NCBI GenBank assembly: GCA_964565645.1
Contig: CAZMFQ010000005.1
Span: 1 to 64,000, forward strand
Direction: 5' to 3'
Source: JAHIQC01 sp964565645
GTDB lineage: Bacteria; Actinomycetota; Coriobacteriia; Anaerosomatales; JAHIQC01
Length of the DNA: 64,000 bases
Positions 11,602 through 20,116 of this stretch are shown one piece after another; position 1 is the stretch's first letter, and the number at the start of each line of letters is the position of its first letter. The notes below the pieces were generated by a model that did no database searches, had not been told where the DNA came from, and saw only the letters and a list, made by a program, of their open reading frames with translations. A program made the position numbers and the translations under genes.

Positions 11602-13152
11602 ATGGCTCAGGTGATGAAGAGACGTAACGCCGAAGCGCTGCGATGGCTGAGAGCGGCAGCGTTCGCGGGGACCACAGCCTGGGCGCTCGCCAACATGTCG
11701 TTCTCGCCGGGCGCAGCCGCATACGGCATCGCCCTGGCCGTAGGTGTGGTGGCGTTGTTCGCGCCGGGGATAGCCGTCCTCATCGCGGTCGTCGCGATGA
11801 GCCTGCCTCTGCTCGCCGCGAACCTCCTTGTCGGCGCCATATTCCTCGTCGTCGGGTTCGCGGCGATCCAGTACCTGGGCCAGGACGACGGTAGGGCGTT
11901 CCTGGCGATCATCACCGCGTTCATCGCAGCGACATACGGTCCCGTCTGGGGGGTCATCGCGATCGCCGGCTACGTGATGGGCGCATCGGAAGGCGCGGTG
12001 GCCGCGATACTCGCCTGCCTGGTGATCGAAGCCGCGGGTCTCGTCACCGGTGCGGGCTCGATAGGGTTGATCCACGCCGGAGGCACTCCCCCGCCCCTTG
12101 TCGACCTGAGCGCAGGCACTTCCAACCTGCTCGGTTTCGGGTGGCTCAAGGCATCACTCGATACCATGGATCCGAACGCCCTGCTCAAGGTGATCGGCGA
12201 TGCGCCGTCGAAGTCCCTCCTCATTCTCCAGCCAGCGATCCTCGCCATCGGCGCATCCGTGGCCGGCCTCCTGAAGCGCCCCGCCGAGGATCCTCGGCGG
12301 ATCCTGTTCGCCCCGGTCGCCACCGCCGTCTCGGTCGTGACCCTGGCAGTCGCAGGCTACGCGGCATCAGAGGCGCTCGCACCCCAGGCGCCGGCCATCG
12401 CGTCGGTGGCGCTCGCGGCAGTGGTATCACTCGTGGTAGCCGCGGCGTTCACCGGCGCATTCGAATGGGCATGCCCGCCCGTGCCTCGCAAGGCCTCAAC
12501 CCCCACAAGGCAGGGAAGCATGTCCGCCGAGGACGCGGATGTCGATGAGCTCCTGCGGCTCATCGCGACTGCCGAGGACCAACTGACCAGCAAGCACACC
12601 ACCGAACGCATAGTCATGATCACCGACATGAAATCCTTCTCCAAGATGACCGAGGAGGACGGCAGCGTCGTCTCCGCAAAGGCCATCCAACGGCACCGCG
12701 ACCTGCTCCTGCCTGTGATCGAGCGACACGCCGGCAGTGGCAAATCGACCGGCGGCGACGGACTTGTCGCAGCGTTCGCCTCGGCAGGCGACGCGGTCGC
12801 AGCGGCAGCGGATATGCAAACGACCCTGCGTGAGTACAACGCGTCTCACGGCTCCGAGAGGGACATAATCGTGCGTATCGGGATGGCACAAGGCGAGGTC
12901 GTACTCGACAAGAGCGGCAGGCCGTTCATCGGCAACGCGCTGAACCTCGCAGCCAGAGTGATGAACCTCGGGGATGGCGGCCAAGTCCTCGCGGCCGCCG
13001 ATGTCGCCGGCGCTTCCGGACCTCCTCCCGGCGTCCGGCTCGCGTCCCACGGACCGTTCGAGCTCAAGAACATCGCCGAACCGATCGAGGTCATCGAGGT
13101 GCTCTGGGCCGCGGATCAGACCCCGTTGTCCCCCCTCGGTTCAGGCGACTGA
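11602..13152 (+). CDS. Membrane-bound class III adenylate/guanylate cyclase
   Basis: 516 residues. The first about 290 form a multi-span membrane region of roughly eight hydrophobic helices. After a linker, a class III cyclase domain spans about 335-500. The two metal-binding aspartates are D342 (VMITDMKSFSKM) and D386 (STGGDGLVAAF); N448 and R452 (NALNLAAR) match the ribose- and transition-state-stabilising pair. The substrate-selecting Lys/Asp residues cannot be assigned confidently by eye, so cAMP is likely but not shown. Start ATG 11602 has GGAGGG upstream. The adjacent cyclic-nucleotide-binding protein suggests a local signalling module. Confidence 0.9.
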   Translation: MAQVMKRRNAEALRWLRAAAFAGTTAWALANMSFSPGAAAYGIALAVGVVALFAPGIAVLIAVVAMSLPLLAANLLVGAIFLVVGFAAIQYLGQDDGRAFLAIITAFIAATYGPVWGVIAIAGYVMGASEGAVAAILACLVIEAAGLVTGAGSIGLIHAGGTPPPLVDLSAGTSNLLGFGWLKASLDTMDPNALLKVIGDAPSKSLLILQPAILAIGASVAGLLKRPAEDPRRILFAPVATAVSVVTLAVAGYAASEALAPQAPAIASVALAAVVSLVVAAAFTGAFEWACPPVPRKASTPTRQGSMSAEDADVDELLRLIATAEDQLTSKHTTERIVMITDMKSFSKMTEEDGSVVSAKAIQRHRDLLLPVIERHAGSGKSTGGDGLVAAFASAGDAVAAAADMQTTLREYNASHGSERDIIVRIGMAQGEVVLDKSGRPFIGNALNLAARVMNLGDGGQVLAAADVAGASGPPPGVRLASHGPFELKNIAEPIEVIEVLWAADQTPLSPLGSGD

Positions 13153-13193
13153 GCCTCCGCCCCGGCGGGGCCGCGAGGACCCGACGCAAGCGA

Positions 13194-13219
13194 AAGGCCC
13201 GGCCGAGAAGCCGGGCCTT
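13194..13219. terminator. Bidirectional terminator between cyclase gene and tRNA-Thr
   Basis: A 10-bp stem AAGGCCCGGC/GCCGGGCCTT with a CGAGAA loop lies 41 bases after the cyclase stop and 11 bases from the 3' end of the convergent tRNA-Thr. It can serve both strands. Confidence 0.75.
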
Positions 13220-13230
13220 GCTGTGTTCCA

Positions 13231-13305
13231 TGGAGCCGGCGACAGGAGTCGAACCCGCAACCTACGGTTTACAAAACCGTTGCTCTGCCATTGAGCTACG
13301 CCGGC
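13231..13305 (-). tRNA. tRNA-Thr (TGT anticodon)
   Basis: Acceptor GCCGGCG/CGCCGGC, anticodon stem ACGGT/ACCGT around TTTGTAA (TGT), T-arm GGTTCGACTCC, discriminator T and encoded CCA. It is the second threonine isoacceptor in the window and lies 45 bases downstream of sigH. Confidence 0.95.
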
Positions 13306-13350
13306 AAGCGGGCACTATTGTAATCGGGCCGCGCCGGCATTCCAACGGTT

Positions 13351-14004
13351 CTAGCAGACTCTGCACCTGTCGACCTGAGTCTCGACCTTGCGCTTGATGC
13401 GCTGCAACGCGTTGTCCACGGACTTGGCGTGCCGGCCGAGGTGCTCAGCGATCTCCTGATACGAGCGACCGTCCATATAGAGCCGCAGGACCTGCGCCTC
13501 GAAGGACGAGAGGGCCTCGCACAGCCCCTTGCGGATGCTGTCACCCTCCCATGCCGAGATGACGATATCGGCAGGGTCACAGATCTCCTTGGCAGCCAGG
13601 ATGTCCTCGAGCAGACGCTCACCGTCGTCGTCCGTTCCGGTGGAGCGCGACAGGGACACATAGCCGTTCAAAGGAGAATGCTTGCGCCTGGTCGCGGTCT
13701 TGATGGCCGTGATCATCTGGCGCGTGACGCAGAGTTCCGCGAAACTGCGGAAGCTCGACTGTCTGGACGGGTCGTAGTCCCTGATGGCCTTGTACAACCC
13801 GATCATGCCCTCTTGGATGACGTCCTCTCGGTCCCCACCCACGAGGAAGTACGATCTTGCTTTGCACCGCACCAGGCTGCGGTACTTGCGAACCAGTTCA
13901 CTCGATGCGTTCTGGTCCCCCATTTGTGCGGCCCGCACGAGTGCGAGTTCGCTGCCGCGCCAGTCACCAGGCATACGCTGCGCGGCCCGTCCAAGTGCAT
14001 CCAA
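13351..14004 (-). CDS. sigH: RNA polymerase sigma factor of the SigH (sigma-30) family
   Basis: 217 residues with sigma region 2 (ELVRKYRSLVRCKARSYFL ... DREDVIQEGMIGLYKAIRDYD, then the -10-recognition RQMITAIKTATRRKH) and region 4 (LSSFEAQVLRLYMDGRSYQEI). It matches Bacillus/clostridial SigH in domain content and in position, between rae1/yacP and the secE-nusG-ribosomal block. In non-sporulating relatives this sigma controls competence or stationary-phase genes; the role here is unknown. Start ATG 14004 with GGGAGGG 11 bases upstream. It has its own consensus promoter. Confidence 0.92.
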   Translation of the reverse strand: MDALGRAAQRMPGDWRGSELALVRAAQMGDQNASSELVRKYRSLVRCKARSYFLVGGDREDVIQEGMIGLYKAIRDYDPSRQSSFRSFAELCVTRQMITAIKTATRRKHSPLNGYVSLSRSTGTDDDGERLLEDILAAKEICDPADIVISAWEGDSIRKGLCEALSSFEAQVLRLYMDGRSYQEIAEHLGRHAKSVDNALQRIKRKVETQVDRCRVC

Positions 14005-14084
14005 TCACAATCCCTCCCTACAACCCCCCAGGTACAGGCGGTAAGGATGCGCCCCCGGCAGGGCGGACGGATAGCTGCCCACTG

Positions 14085-14114
14085 ACCATAGGTGGCGAGC
14101 CCGATAAGTGTCAA
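14085..14114 (-). promoter_or_regulatory. Promoter of sigH
   Basis: Minus strand TTGACA (14114-14109), 18-base spacer, TATGGT (14090-14085), about 80 bases upstream of the sigH ATG. It shows that sigH can be transcribed separately from the rlmB-rae1 genes. Confidence 0.7.
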
Positions 14115-14178
14115 CGAATTGTCAGAAGCCTGAAGAAGCCTGACAGCAGCTAGGTCAACCTTGCCGACCTCGGGTCGG

Positions 14179-14688
14179 TCAGTCGCGACCGCGCGCCCAT
14201 CGCGAGAGAGCCTCGCGCGTGGCGCGCGGGATCCTGGAATCGAGCGTGGTACGGGGCGTTCCCGCAGGCGAGAGGGACCGCGCCTCATCGGCTTGCGCAT
14301 CAAGGCTGTCGACGAACTGCGCCGAGGACATGCGGAGAGCATCGAGACCGAGGCCCACCCACTGCGTCTCCGCGTCCGAAGTCACCAAGACGACATCCTG
14401 ACGGGCGGCTCTCCTGCGGGCGACCTCATGCTCGATGACACCGTCCGCATCACGGCCATACGGTGAGAACAACACAGTCACACCCGCGAAATCGTGCGGC
14501 GTCCCGTCGGACGCGGGATTCGTAGCGCCATCGAAGACGATGACCGCTTCGTACTCGTCGCCCGCATACGACGCGACATCGTTGACCAAGCATGCGCGCG
14601 CCGCGTCGATATCGCGCTCGAGCAGTCTCTTGTACCGCGAAGAGGCATGCAGGACGTTATAGCCGTCGACGACCAGGGCGCGCTTCAC
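14179..14688 (-). CDS. rae1: NYN-domain ribonuclease, Rae1/YacP family
   Basis: 169 residues from GTG 14688, overlapping the rlmB stop by four bases (GTGA). The PIN-like NYN fold is shown by RALVVDGYNVLHASSRYKRLL, an internal AVIVFDGA strand, and VVLVTSDAETQWVGLGLGA-like acidic residues that form the metal site. In B. subtilis the equivalent gene (yacP, between rlmB and sigH) encodes Rae1, a nuclease that cuts mRNA in the ribosomal A site. The same gene order here supports orthology. Confidence 0.88.
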   Translation of the reverse strand: MKRALVVDGYNVLHASSRYKRLLERDIDAARACLVNDVASYAGDEYEAVIVFDGATNPASDGTPHDFAGVTVLFSPYGRDADGVIEHEVARRRAARQDVVLVTSDAETQWVGLGLDALRMSSAQFVDSLDAQADEARSLSPAGTPRTTLDSRIPRATREALSRWARGRD

Positions 14689-15428
14689 TCCGTGGCCTTC
14701 CGCCGGACCCACTCGAAGGCGAGGACCGAGGTCGCTTGCGCCACGTTCAGGGAGTCGACCCGGCCAGCCACCGGGAGTCTGACCAGGAAGTCGCACGACT
14801 CGCGCACCAACCGCGAGAGGCCCTCACCCTCAGAGCCCATCACAAGGACGAGGCGGCCCTCCATGGGTGCGTCCCACGCAAGCTGATCGGCGCGAGCGTC
14901 GGCACCCGCAACCCAGAAGCCAGCGTCCTTGAGGCGCTGGATCCCCCTGACCAGATTGGTCTCCTGCACGAGGGGGATATGTGCGAGTGCTCCCGCAGAG
15001 GTCTTGTATGCGCCCGGCCCCACCGAAGCGCTTCTACGCGTCGGGATGACGACCGCATCGCCGCCGGCCACCTCGACCGACCGGACGACCGCACCGAGAT
15101 TCCCCGGGTCAGTGATGTGATCGAGCACCACGACAAGGGACTCGGGCTTGCCCTCGACAGCCGAGATGATCTGACCGAGGTCGGCGAACGGGAACTCCTG
15201 AGCGAACGCGACAACGCCCTGGTGGGCTCCTCGCTCACTGCACTGGTCGAGCTTGCGCTTGGGTGCACGCTCGACAGTAACACCCTTCTCCCGGGCGATG
15301 CGCTCCACGGCCGCAACGGGCTCGCCTGACGCGCCGTCTGCGATCAGGATGCGACGCAAGGGCATACCCGAACGCAACGCCTCCAGAACGGCGTTCCGGC
15401 CCTCGATCGTCGAGGACATGGGCGTCAC
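14685..15428 (-). CDS. rlmB: 23S rRNA (guanosine 2'-O) methyltransferase RlmB / TrmH family
   Basis: 247 residues. The N-terminal L30e-like substrate-binding domain is followed by a SpoU/TrmH knot domain with motif 1 (VVLDHITDPGNLGAVVRSVE), motif 2 (LVLVMGSEGEGLSRL) and motif 3 (RVDSLNVAQATSVLAFE). It modifies G2251-equivalent rRNA or a related site using SAM. The GTG at 15428 overlaps the cysS stop; an ATG at 15419 is an equally plausible start. Gene order cysS-rlmB-rae1-sigH matches Bacillus except that mrnC is missing. Confidence 0.93.
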   Translation of the reverse strand: MTPMSSTIEGRNAVLEALRSGMPLRRILIADGASGEPVAAVERIAREKGVTVERAPKRKLDQCSERGAHQGVVAFAQEFPFADLGQIISAVEGKPESLVVVLDHITDPGNLGAVVRSVEVAGGDAVVIPTRRSASVGPGAYKTSAGALAHIPLVQETNLVRGIQRLKDAGFWVAGADARADQLAWDAPMEGRLVLVMGSEGEGLSRLVRESCDFLVRLPVAGRVDSLNVAQATSVLAFEWVRRKATE

Positions 15429-16939
15429 CGCGATTCGAGACTGATGTGTGTGCCGTCCGGCTTGTCTTCGACGAGGAAGCCGATCTCGTTGAGCCGGTCG
15501 CGGATGGCGTCGGCGACGCTCCAGTTGCGCTCGGAGCGAGCGACGTCCCGGGCCTTGCGCAACGCGTCCACGGCCTCCGCCCCCTCACGACCGTCATAGC
15601 CGGCGTAGTCCGCGGCCAGAGCGAGCACCTCGACCGGGTACTCCGCCACGGCCCTTCGCTCAAGGATGAGTTCGATACCGAGTACCCCGGCGAGCTCGCG
15701 GATCGATACAGCAGCTCGATCGAGCAGAGGCACATGGATGTCGTCGGGGCCGACGCCCGGGCCCTCCCAGATGAACCCGTTGAGTTCCCGCACGAGGCTG
15801 AAGACCGCGGCAAGAGCACCGGCGGTGTTGAAGTCGTCGTCCATGGCCTCAGTGAACTTGCGACGCGCATCATGGATCGACGTCTCCAGGCGCGTCGTGA
15901 GCTGGCGTGCCTCGGCATCGGTCAGGGCAAGTGTGTTCTTGTGGGTGCGCTTCGCCATCTCGAGATCGCGGAGCGGTGTGACCAGGCGGTCATATGCCGA
16001 ACGTGCCTCATCGAGACGTTCAGTGGAGAACTCCAGCGGGCTCCTGTAGTGGGTCTGCAGCATCATGAGACGAACCACCGGCGCCTCATAGTCAGCAAGG
16101 ACCTCGCGCAGAAGCATGAAGTTCCCGAGCGACTTGCTCATCTTCTCGGCGTTCACCTGAAGCAACCCGCCGTGGAGCCAGTAGCGCACGAACGGCTCAC
16201 CCGTGGCGGCCTCGGACTGGGCGATCTCATTCTCGTGATGAGGGAAGATCAGGTCGGATGCCCCTCCGTGCATGTCGAACGTGATGCCCAATTCCTTCTC
16301 GCTCATCACGCTGCACTCGAGGTGCCACCCCGGACGACCCTCGCCCCACGGGCTGGTCCAGTGCGGCTCTCCGGGCTTGGCCGCCTTCCATAGAGCGAAG
16401 TCGAGCGGATCCGTCTTACGCTCGTCGACATCGACCCGGGCACCCGAATTCATCTCGTCGATGTCCCGGCCCGAGAGTTTGCCGTAGCCGTCGAACTTGC
16501 GCACGGAGAAGTAGACGTCCCCGTCGACCTCGTACGCGAAGCCCCTGTCGATGAGCCTCCGGACCATCGCGATCATCTCAGGAATCGTCTCTGTGGCCTT
16601 GGGCTGGACCGTAGGACGCTTGATGCCGAGGGCGTCCATCGCGGCGAGGAAGGCACCTGTGTACTCCTCGGCCACCTCGGCGGGTGTTCGGCCCTCTTCG
16701 TTCGCGCGGTTGATGATCTTGTCGTCGACATCGGTGATGTTCTGCACGAAGGTCACGTCGAAGCCGCGGAACTCGAGATAGCGACGGATGACATCGAACG
16801 ACAGGAAGGTCCGCGCGTTGCCGATGTGGATGTGGTTGTACACGGTGGGGCCGCACACGTACATCGAAACGAGACCGGGGTCCCGCGGCTCGAAGTCCTG
16901 TTTGCTACGCGCCAGGGTGTTGTACACGCGGATCGTCAT
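15425..16939 (-). CDS. cysS: Cysteinyl-tRNA synthetase
   Basis: 504 residues, class I synthetase. The HIGH-type motif reads TVYNHIHIGNAR and the KMSKS loop VNAEKMSKSLGN. Zinc ligands include C29 in YVCGPT, the Cys in GWHLECSVMS and the His pair in FPHHENEIAQSEA. It is slightly longer than E. coli CysS, with an extended C-terminal helical region. It lies 20 bases downstream of cysE, linking cysteine synthesis and charging, and overlaps rlmB. Confidence 0.97.
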   Translation of the reverse strand: MTIRVYNTLARSKQDFEPRDPGLVSMYVCGPTVYNHIHIGNARTFLSFDVIRRYLEFRGFDVTFVQNITDVDDKIINRANEEGRTPAEVAEEYTGAFLAAMDALGIKRPTVQPKATETIPEMIAMVRRLIDRGFAYEVDGDVYFSVRKFDGYGKLSGRDIDEMNSGARVDVDERKTDPLDFALWKAAKPGEPHWTSPWGEGRPGWHLECSVMSEKELGITFDMHGGASDLIFPHHENEIAQSEAATGEPFVRYWLHGGLLQVNAEKMSKSLGNFMLLREVLADYEAPVVRLMMLQTHYRSPLEFSTERLDEARSAYDRLVTPLRDLEMAKRTHKNTLALTDAEARQLTTRLETSIHDARRKFTEAMDDDFNTAGALAAVFSLVRELNGFIWEGPGVGPDDIHVPLLDRAAVSIRELAGVLGIELILERRAVAEYPVEVLALAADYAGYDGREGAEAVDALRKARDVARSERNWSVADAIRDRLNEIGFLVEDKPDGTHISLESR

Positions 16940-16959
16940 GCGGATCTCCGATCGATCTG

Positions 16960-17667
16960 TCAGATATCGCAGGCTCCCCCGTCGGGGTCGCCCTCCTCGC
17001 CTGTCTCGAGTTCGGTCTCGATCGTGCTGTCATCTCGATCGATCGCGAGCCGATGCTCCAGTCTGTCCATCCTGCGCTGCAAGCATCGGAACATCTCGAC
17101 CACCGGGTCGGGCAGGTCCTCGTGGTGCAGGTCTATCGCATCCACCCGCTGACCCTCACGGACCACCACCCGGCCGGGGATGCCCACGACGGTGCAGTTG
17201 GGCGGAACGTCATTGACGACCACGGCACCGCCGCCGACACGGCTGCCGCGTCCTATGGTGATGTCTCCGAGCACCGCGGACCCGACGCCCACCACTACAC
17301 AGTCCTCGAGCGTGGGGTGCCGCTTGCCGCGCTCCTTGCCGGTACCGCCGAGGGTCACACCCTGATAGAGGGTCACATCATCGCCGATGATGGTGGTCTC
17401 GCCGATCACCACGCCCATTCCGTGATCGATGAAGAAGCGTCGGCCGATCCGAGCACCGGGATGGATCTCGATGCCGGTGTAGAATCGCGTGACCTGCGAG
17501 AGCCATCGCGCGCTACCGCGGCGCCCGTGACGCCACAGCCAGTGGGTGAGCCGATGCCACCATATCGCGTGCACCCCGGGGTAGTTGATCAGGACGGACA
17601 GCGTCGAGGTGGCCGCGGGATCGCGGTCCTTGACTGCCTGTATGTCCTCGCGGATCAGATCGAACAC
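16960..17667 (-). CDS. cysE: Serine O-acetyltransferase
   Basis: 235 residues from GTG 17667. A helical N-terminal domain (FDLIREDIQAVKDRDPA) is followed by a left-handed beta-helix of hexapeptide repeats. The active-site DHGMGVVIGET carries the catalytic Asp and His, and GGTGKERGKRHPTLED forms the CoA-binding loop. It acetylates serine, the first step to cysteine. The C-terminal about 50 residues are an acidic extension. It precedes cysS in the same transcript. Confidence 0.95.
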   Translation of the reverse strand: MFDLIREDIQAVKDRDPAATSTLSVLINYPGVHAIWWHRLTHWLWRHGRRGSARWLSQVTRFYTGIEIHPGARIGRRFFIDHGMGVVIGETTIIGDDVTLYQGVTLGGTGKERGKRHPTLEDCVVVGVGSAVLGDITIGRGSRVGGGAVVVNDVPPNCTVVGIPGRVVVREGQRVDAIDLHHEDLPDPVVEMFRCLQRRMDRLEHRLAIDRDDSTIETELETGEEGDPDGGACDI

Positions 17668-17709
17668 ACTGCACCCCTTCGCGCCTGTGATTCAGGCGAT
17701 GACGATACG

Positions 17710-18225
17710 CTAACCATCTTCGCCGAGGAGAGCCGGTTCACTCAAGCGCTCCAACAGCACCACGGCCTGGGCTGAGACGCCCTCGCCCCTGCCCTCGAAT
17801 CCCAGACCCTCGGTCGTCGTGGCCTTGAGGCCGAGGCACTCAATCGGAACGCCCAGCGTCTGAGCCAGGCGGGCACGCATCGCGTCCCTGTACGGCGATA
17901 TGCGGGGCGCCTCCAACGCGAGAACGCAGTCAGCATCCACCAAGGCGAATCCTTCGGCCACCATGAGTCCATGAACGTGGGCGAGGAGGCTGATGCTCGA
18001 GACGCCCGAGTACTTGGCGTCAGTGTCAGGAAAATGCGCCCCGATGTCTCCGACGCGCATCGCGGACAGGATCGCGTCCATCAGCGCGTGTGTCAGGACG
18101 TCCGCATCCGAATGACCGGCCAGTCCACGCTCGTAGGGCACCTCGACGCCTCCGAGTATCAACGGACGGCCCTCTGCGAAGGCATGCACGTCGTATCCGA
18201 TCCCGATCCTCATACCCATGCTCAC
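17710..18225 (-). CDS. ispF: 2-C-methyl-D-erythritol 2,4-cyclodiphosphate synthase
   Basis: About 171 residues. The metal ligands D12 and H14 (GYDVHAF) and H46 (HSDADVLTHALMDA) are present, as is the C-terminal KATTTEGLGFEGRGEG. It performs the fifth step of the MEP isoprenoid pathway. The GTG at 18225 overlaps the ispD stop; Met at residue 3 or 5 are alternative starts. ispD-ispF adjacency supports translational coupling. Confidence 0.95.
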   Translation of the reverse strand: MSMGMRIGIGYDVHAFAEGRPLILGGVEVPYERGLAGHSDADVLTHALMDAILSAMRVGDIGAHFPDTDAKYSGVSSISLLAHVHGLMVAEGFALVDADCVLALEAPRISPYRDAMRARLAQTLGVPIECLGLKATTTEGLGFEGRGEGVSAQAVVLLERLSEPALLGEDG

Positions 18226-18935
18226 TGTGCCCTCCGATACGCAAGGATCGCCTCTGCGATGAACAGATCCTCCGCGACAGTGACCTTGATGTTGTCCCGC
18301 GGACCCTCGAAGACCCGCAATGCACCGCCAGCCGCCTCGACCAGAGATGCGTCATCGGTCGCTGACGTGTCTGGTCCTGCCGCGGCGTGAGCGGAGCGCA
18401 GAACGTCCGTCCGGAAGACCTGTGGCGTCTGAACGGCCCAGTAGCGCGAGCGGTCCAGTGTCGCGATTATGGCGTCTTCGCGGACTTCCTTGAGCGTGTC
18501 GTAGGAAGGATGACCGACGATCACTCCATCGATCTCGGAGTCTTCGGCGAGTCGCCGGACCACCGCGTCGATCAGCGAGGCGGTGACGAGCGGCCTGGCG
18601 CCGTCGTGCACAAGCACGTACTCGACGTCGTCGCCCATGACCGCGAGTCCGGCGGCCACCGATGCGGAACGGGTGTCGCCGCCGGCGACGAACATGATCG
18701 GCATCGATCCCGCGTGCGAAGCGACTTCGCGCTCATATTCCGCGACCCGGTCGGGGTGACACACGACGACAAGCGAGTCCACCGTACTCGATCGCGAGAA
18801 GGCGCTGAGAGTATGGGCAAGCACAGGCAGCCCCGCGAGGCGCGCGATCTGCTTGCCGTCTCGGGCGCCGAACCTGTCACCGGTGCCTCCGGCGGCGATC
18901 AGTGCGACGCAGCGCCGTCCAGCCATCTCGGTCAC
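18222..18935 (-). CDS. ispD: 2-C-methyl-D-erythritol 4-phosphate cytidylyltransferase
   Basis: 237 residues with the CTP-binding signature AAGGTGDRFGARDGKQ near the N-terminus, VLVHDGARPL in the middle and the conserved QTPQVFR. It makes CDP-methylerythritol in the MEP pathway. It overlaps the preceding PIN-TRAM gene and the following ispF by four bases each, so the three are tightly coupled, as in Bacillus yacL-ispD-ispF. Confidence 0.95.
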   Translation of the reverse strand: MTEMAGRRCVALIAAGGTGDRFGARDGKQIARLAGLPVLAHTLSAFSRSSTVDSLVVVCHPDRVAEYEREVASHAGSMPIMFVAGGDTRSASVAAGLAVMGDDVEYVLVHDGARPLVTASLIDAVVRRLAEDSEIDGVIVGHPSYDTLKEVREDAIIATLDRSRYWAVQTPQVFRTDVLRSAHAAAGPDTSATDDASLVEAAGGALRVFEGPRDNIKVTVAEDLFIAEAILAYRRAQ

Positions 18936-20014
18936 CCGGCTTCCGGGCCCTCGGCGTCAGATTCGACGCCGGTGAACTTGGCGAAGATCATCCGGCCGGC
19001 CGATGTCTGCAACACCGAGGTCACCTCGGTCTCGACATCCCGGCCCACATACTCGGAGCCGTCGTGGACGACGATCATCGTGCCGTCCTCGAGATACCCG
19101 ACACCCTGGTCGGCCTCCTTGCCCACTCGGACGACATGCACCGTCAACCGCTCACCCGGGAGATACGCCGGCTTCAGCGCAGCCGCGATCTCATTGAGGT
19201 TGACCACCGGGATCGAGCGGACCTCGCCGACCTTGGTCAGGTTGTAGTCGACCGTGACGATGGAACCGGCCGTGTCGGCGGCCAGCCGCAGCAGCTTGTC
19301 ATCAACACCGGCGAGCTCGGGGTAGTCGACCTCGAAGAGGGCCACCTCGTTCTCCGACTGGATCCGCATGAGCAGGTCGAGTCCCCGACGCCCGCGTGCA
19401 CGTTTGATGTCATCAGCGGAGTCAGCGAGTGTCTGCAGCTCGGCCAAGACGAACCGGGGAACCCGGACATCTCCGGCAAGCAACCCGTGGCGCATGAGCT
19501 CGGTGAAGCGGCCGTCGATGATCGCACTCGTATCGACGAGAACGACCGGCCTCACGACCGCAGGCAACGCCGCCTCACGACCGCCAAGACCGGAGAACGT
19601 GTGTGCCACATCGTCCCGCTTGAGCAAGGCGATACGGACACCCATCGACGAGGCAAGCACGAACAGCAGTGTCGTGGCCAGGACGGCGACCCATGTCGGT
19701 TCCACGAGACGCAGCGGCTGGGAGCCGAGCCACGCGACGACGAGTCCGACGACGAGTCCGACGGTGCCGAGCGCGATATCGGTCGGCGAGAGTTCGCGCA
19801 GGCGCTCCTCGGCGGCGGTATACAAAGAGGCGAACTCGCGTCCAAGGATCCCACCGAGGAGATAGCCGATCGACGTGCCGAGAATGAGGAAGATGAAGAT
19901 GACGAGATAATCGGGATAGCCCGTCGTCTCCGGCCAGTCGATGAGTCCTTTGACCGCGTATCCGCCCATCGCGCCCGCGACCACGAATATGAAGCGGGTG
20001 ATGTGGACGATCAT
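18932..20014 (-). CDS. PIN-TRAM membrane protein (YacL family)
   Basis: About 360 residues from ATG 20014. Four N-terminal membrane spans are followed by a PIN nuclease domain (VVLVDTSAIIDGRFTEL, later acidic residues in DDKLLRLAADTAGSIVTVDY) and a C-terminal TRAM domain (GERLTVHVVRVGKEADQGVG). This architecture defines the YacL family found next to disA and ispD in Gram-positive bacteria; its RNA target is not established. The start is uncertain: in-frame TTG 20059 and GTG 20050 also exist near a GGAGGAGG tract. Confidence 0.9.
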   Translation of the reverse strand: MIVHITRFIFVVAGAMGGYAVKGLIDWPETTGYPDYLVIFIFLILGTSIGYLLGGILGREFASLYTAAEERLRELSPTDIALGTVGLVVGLVVAWLGSQPLRLVEPTWVAVLATTLLFVLASSMGVRIALLKRDDVAHTFSGLGGREAALPAVVRPVVLVDTSAIIDGRFTELMRHGLLAGDVRVPRFVLAELQTLADSADDIKRARGRRGLDLLMRIQSENEVALFEVDYPELAGVDDKLLRLAADTAGSIVTVDYNLTKVGEVRSIPVVNLNEIAAALKPAYLPGERLTVHVVRVGKEADQGVGYLEDGTMIVVHDGSEYVGRDVETEVTSVLQTSAGRMIFAKFTGVESDAEGPEAG

Positions 20015-20116
20015 GTCAGGGAAGCGTCGGTGTGTTGCGCCTCCGCCCACCTCCTCCAAGATGTCGTGGACGTGCTGTGTGCAGGCAGTCTACCACGCTG
20101 AGAAGCACGCGGCACG

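Noticed and set aside
18902..20101. 399-codon plus-strand frame opposite the PIN-TRAM gene
   Set aside because: Antisense of a conserved gene in a conserved operon; no domain.
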